Below, piece after piece: positions 4,239 through 6,180 of a stretch of 6,180 nucleotides of DNA (positions within the stretch are counted from its first letter, which is position 1; every line of letters starts with the position of its first letter). The position numbers and the translations under genes were made by a program. The DNA lies in assembly GCA_012798155.1 (NCBI GenBank), contig JAAZNR010000871.1, positions 1-6,180 of the forward strand. Direction: 5' to 3'. Below the pieces are notes generated by a model. The model was not told the origin of the DNA, did not search any database, and was given only the letters and a program-made list of their open reading frames with translations. Source of the stretch: Thermogutta sp. (lineage in GTDB: Bacteria > Planctomycetota > Planctomycetia > Pirellulales > Thermoguttaceae).

Positions 4239-5924
4239 TCACCGCGATTCCAGGCGCATCGGCGGCAGGGGCGGCATCGCCTTGAGGTATTGGAGATACT
4301 CCTCGTCCAGGCCCGTGAAGCTCCGGCCGGTGAGCCGCGCCAAGAGGTCGGGCGTATCCGTGCCGCGATAGACGGCCGACAGGCACTGCACCAGGACCTC
4401 GCGGTATTTGCCGCCCTCGTGGTGCATCAAAAAATTCGTGATGCCGGCCGCCTGGCTGTAAATCGCCCCGATCCGCGGATCGCTCTGCCAATCGTCCATC
4501 GTCATGGCGGTGAATTCGCGCAAGGGGATGTAGAAGTCGTCTTGCAGGCGGCGGAAGCGGGCGGCGATCATGCGGGGCGTGTCGATCCCGCCCAGCACCA
4601 GAAAGTCGCCTTCACGACGGAGGGTTTCCATGTACATGGCCGCCCCCTCGATGACCCAAAAGTTGCTCCGCCGCCCCGCCGTCGGCACCACCCGCCCCAA
4701 TTCGTAGAACAATTGATGCGTCGCCTCGTGATAAACGGTGGTCACGTCGAGGGCCTTTTCCAAATCGGCCCCCTCGGGCAAATCGTGGAAGAAAAAGTAG
4801 GCCGTGCGGCGGTCCCCCAGGTACATCCCCCCGGTGATCTCGATCTGCGGGGCCTGGCTGCGAAGGGCCTCGTTATATCCCGCCCGCGTGCGGAAGACCA
4901 CGACTTTATGTTGCATGGGCCGGGGGGCGAAGGCCCGGGACCGTGCGTCGAACAGCGACAGGACCTGGGCTTCCGTGAGGTAATAGCGGACGAACAGGCG
5001 GCTCCAAAGCTCGTGCAGGGTCTCCAACTTTTTGCCGACCAAGGCGGCCCCCTCCAGGCTGTGGTCGGTCCAGACCTGAAAGTGCTCGGTGTCCAGGGTC
5101 CAGCCGGTATTCGTTTCTCGGCGGCGGCGGGCGTCCTCCTCGGCGGAGATCCAGCGCGGCTGGGCGGGGCGTTCGCCGCGTTCAAAGCGGGCAAGCTGGG
5201 CCTTGGGAATCCAGCCGAAGCGGTCGTCCCAAATCTGCCCGGCCCGGAGTCGCCCGACTTCGTAGCGCGTCCGCCACTCTCCCGCATAGGGCTGGTAACC
5301 GAAGATGCGGCGGAGGGCCTCGTGGTCGGGGTCTTCGTGCAGGGCGCGGACGGCCAGGTCCAACGCCAAGCCCGCCCGGCCCTGCCGGACCGCTCCCCGC
5401 GCCAGGGCGAATAGGTCCTCGGCCTGCTCCCGACGCAAGGCCGTCCATTTTTGGTACCACTCCTTGACGCTGGGCGAGGCGTCGTCAGGCGGGGCGTCGC
5501 CCCCCATCTTTATTGGAAGGATCGGGACCAGCAGCCGGTCTTCGGGGACGGGCTGGAGCCATGCCCGGGTACGCTCCGCCGGCTCGCTCAGTCCTTCCGC
5601 TTCGCACCAGTCGGCCAGCTCCTCCAGCTTCTCACGATAGGCCTCGAACTTTCGCCGCACGGCGGCGACCAGCTCATCCCCGTTAGCAGGACGGGCCGTC
5701 ACCCACGCCGCTAGCAGCGACATCGCGGCCAGGGCCAATTTCGATAACAGCTTCCGCGACGGTCTCAGGGCCGTATCCCCCCAACCAATGGAGCAGCGAA
5801 TGAATCGGCGACGAATCCGACCGGGATGCGGGGTTTCCTGCTTATCCCCTTCCTTATAGTCTAGTTTCCGAAAGGGTCGGTTCCGAACGGCGAACAATCC
5901 GCGAACCAGTGCGGGGAGGTCCAC
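4239..5924 (-). CDS. Exported DUF1570-type putative zinc metallopeptidase (HEATH...E)
   Basis: 561 residues if the GTG at 5922-5924 is the start. Key motif: H399-E-A-T-H403 within VYHEATHQLFYE, then W423-V-I-E426-G-A-A, the gluzincin (peptidase clan MA) arrangement of two zinc histidines, a catalytic Glu (E400) and a third ligand Glu (E426) 23 residues later. This is the pattern of DUF1570 proteins, which I associate with planctomycetes; substrate and biological role are unknown. Before the peptidase domain (about 285-550) lies a charged helical region (83-260) with helix-repeat-like segments such as LALDLAVRALHEDPDHEALRR. A signal-like segment occurs late: basic R54-K62, hydrophobic 63-77, then ARPANGDE. 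The 50 residues ahead of it are Arg-rich, and the upstream ribosome site (GAAAGA) is weak, so the true start may be further in. No ATG fits well: the only one, M68, lies inside the hydrophobic core. It converges on the PEP-CTERM gene. Secreted peptidase is the likely call; the start is uncertain. Confidence 0.85.
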   Translation of the reverse strand: MDLPALVRGLFAVRNRPFRKLDYKEGDKQETPHPGRIRRRFIRCSIGWGDTALRPSRKLLSKLALAAMSLLAAWVTARPANGDELVAAVRRKFEAYREKLEELADWCEAEGLSEPAERTRAWLQPVPEDRLLVPILPIKMGGDAPPDDASPSVKEWYQKWTALRREQAEDLFALARGAVRQGRAGLALDLAVRALHEDPDHEALRRIFGYQPYAGEWRTRYEVGRLRAGQIWDDRFGWIPKAQLARFERGERPAQPRWISAEEDARRRRETNTGWTLDTEHFQVWTDHSLEGAALVGKKLETLHELWSRLFVRYYLTEAQVLSLFDARSRAFAPRPMQHKVVVFRTRAGYNEALRSQAPQIEITGGMYLGDRRTAYFFFHDLPEGADLEKALDVTTVYHEATHQLFYELGRVVPTAGRRSNFWVIEGAAMYMETLRREGDFLVLGGIDTPRMIAARFRRLQDDFYIPLREFTAMTMDDWQSDPRIGAIYSQAAGITNFLMHHEGGKYREVLVQCLSAVYRGTDTPDLLARLTGRSFTGLDEEYLQYLKAMPPLPPMRLESR

Positions 5925-5939
5925 GTCTTTCTAAGATAA

Positions 5940-5974
5940 GATACGCGAGCGGTCCCTATGGATACGCGAGCGGT
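5940..5974. promoter_or_regulatory. Two 14-bp direct repeats with 21-bp period upstream of the peptidase gene
   Basis: GATACGCGAGCGGT occurs at 5940-5953 and exactly again at 5961-5974. The period of 21 bp is two helical turns, so both copies face the same side of the DNA. They lie 16 to 50 nt upstream of the GTG start of the minus-strand gene, where a regulator would act on its promoter or leader. I recognise no known operator and no clear -35/-10 pair here. Confidence 0.6.
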
Positions 5975-6006
5975 TTCGGCGCCGAAGGCGCGGGGCATGT
6001 GCCCCG
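5975..6006. repeat. Two adjoining palindromes upstream of the peptidase gene
   Basis: TTCGGCGCCGAA (5975-5986) is a perfect 12-bp palindrome that begins right after the second direct repeat. It is followed by CGGGGCA (5991-5997) and TGCCCCG (6000-6006), an inverted repeat with a 2-nt spacer. They may be part of a regulatory region or a separate GC repeat family. The stretch 6007-6120 after them has an AT-rich patch (6021-6051) but no gene or motif I can support. Confidence 0.55.
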
Positions 6007-6123
6007 TCCAAGGTACGACGTACAATTAGAATGAATTGCTACGATTGAATTACGTCGAGTTCGGGGATATGGTTAACGGTTTCGTGCGGCATGGTCACGA
6101 GGGGTGATGATCCGCGCGCGATG

Positions 6124-6157
6124 CGGCGGCGCTCGGGGCGAGCCTTGCCCGCCGCCG
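6124..6157. repeat. Compound GC hairpin near the right edge
   Basis: CGGCGGC (6124-6130) pairs with GCCGCCG (6151-6157), and inside it GCTCG (6131-6135) pairs with CGAGC (6139-6143) around GGG, leaving a 7-nt bulge on one side. It could be a terminator of a gene beyond the edge on either strand, or part of another repeat. No T tract follows on the plus strand. Confidence 0.5.
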
Positions 6158-6180
6158 GGGTAGTCCCGCCGATGCCTTGC

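Noticed and set aside
3979..4371. Possible small protein across the hairpin cluster
   Set aside because: The translation comes from the palindromic repeats and then runs into the antisense of the peptidase gene; it has no ribosome site or family features.
4212..5414. Long open frame on the plus strand opposite the peptidase gene (400 codons)
   Set aside because: It has no known motif, its sequence looks like a reverse-frame translation, and the minus strand encodes a clear HEATH-type protein.
6016..6057. Imperfect inverted repeat in the AT-rich patch (CGACGTA-ATT against AATTACGTCG) and possible promoter
   Set aside because: It needs a bulge to pair and no convincing -35/-10 pair was found on either strand.
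6073..6180. C-terminal end of a further minus-strand gene running in from the edge (about 35 codons to a TAA)
   Set aside because: The peptide is Arg/Pro/Gly-rich, passes through a hairpin and shows no family signal, so it looks non-coding.
1..6180. tRNA, rRNA or known riboswitch in the intergenic regions
   Set aside because: No cloverleaf, TPsiC-like GTTCRA context with matching stems, or recognised aptamer core was seen.

Overview
The window looks like chromosomal DNA from a member of the Planctomycetota, probably of the Pirellulales type. This is an inference. It rests on high GC content, a PEP-CTERM exported protein, a DUF1570-type putative metallopeptidase (a family I associate with planctomycetes), long poorly defined N-termini, and GC-rich palindromic intergenic repeats. 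I could not run a similarity search.

Layout. Positions 61-1140 (+) encode a 3-isopropylmalate dehydrogenase-family enzyme (LeuB-like) with an unusual coenzyme pocket. Positions 1261-1989 (+) encode a Prx6-type peroxiredoxin of the kind with a C-terminal CX5C motif. Positions 2120-2653 (+) encode a TsaA/TrmO-domain protein that begins with an apparent export signal. Each of the first two genes is followed by a perfect or near-perfect hairpin without a T tract. Positions 2654-3113 are an intergenic region holding an 88-bp repeat, a good sigma70-type promoter (2942-2969) and a leader. Positions 3114-3908 (+) encode a PEP-CTERM protein, followed by a clear intrinsic terminator (3972-4006). Positions 4010-4238 are a dense cluster of GC hairpins that includes the second copy of the repeat. 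Positions 4239-5924 (-) encode a large exported HEATH...E putative metallopeptidase that converges on the PEP-CTERM gene. Positions 5925-6180 are its upstream region, with a pair of 14-bp direct repeats 21 bp apart and several palindromes.

How the parts relate. The genes do not form one obvious pathway: leucine biosynthesis, peroxide detoxification, an exported TsaA-fold protein, a surface-sorted protein and an exported peptidase. The first three run in one direction with 120-130 nt gaps, so co-transcription is possible but not shown. The PEP-CTERM gene has its own promoter and terminator and lies between two near-identical repeats, so it reads as a self-contained unit. I see no convincing new defence or mobile system. 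The points most worth a second look are the paired repeats with base-pair-preserving substitutions, the Lys-Tyr coenzyme signature in the LeuB homologue, and the exported TrmO-like protein.
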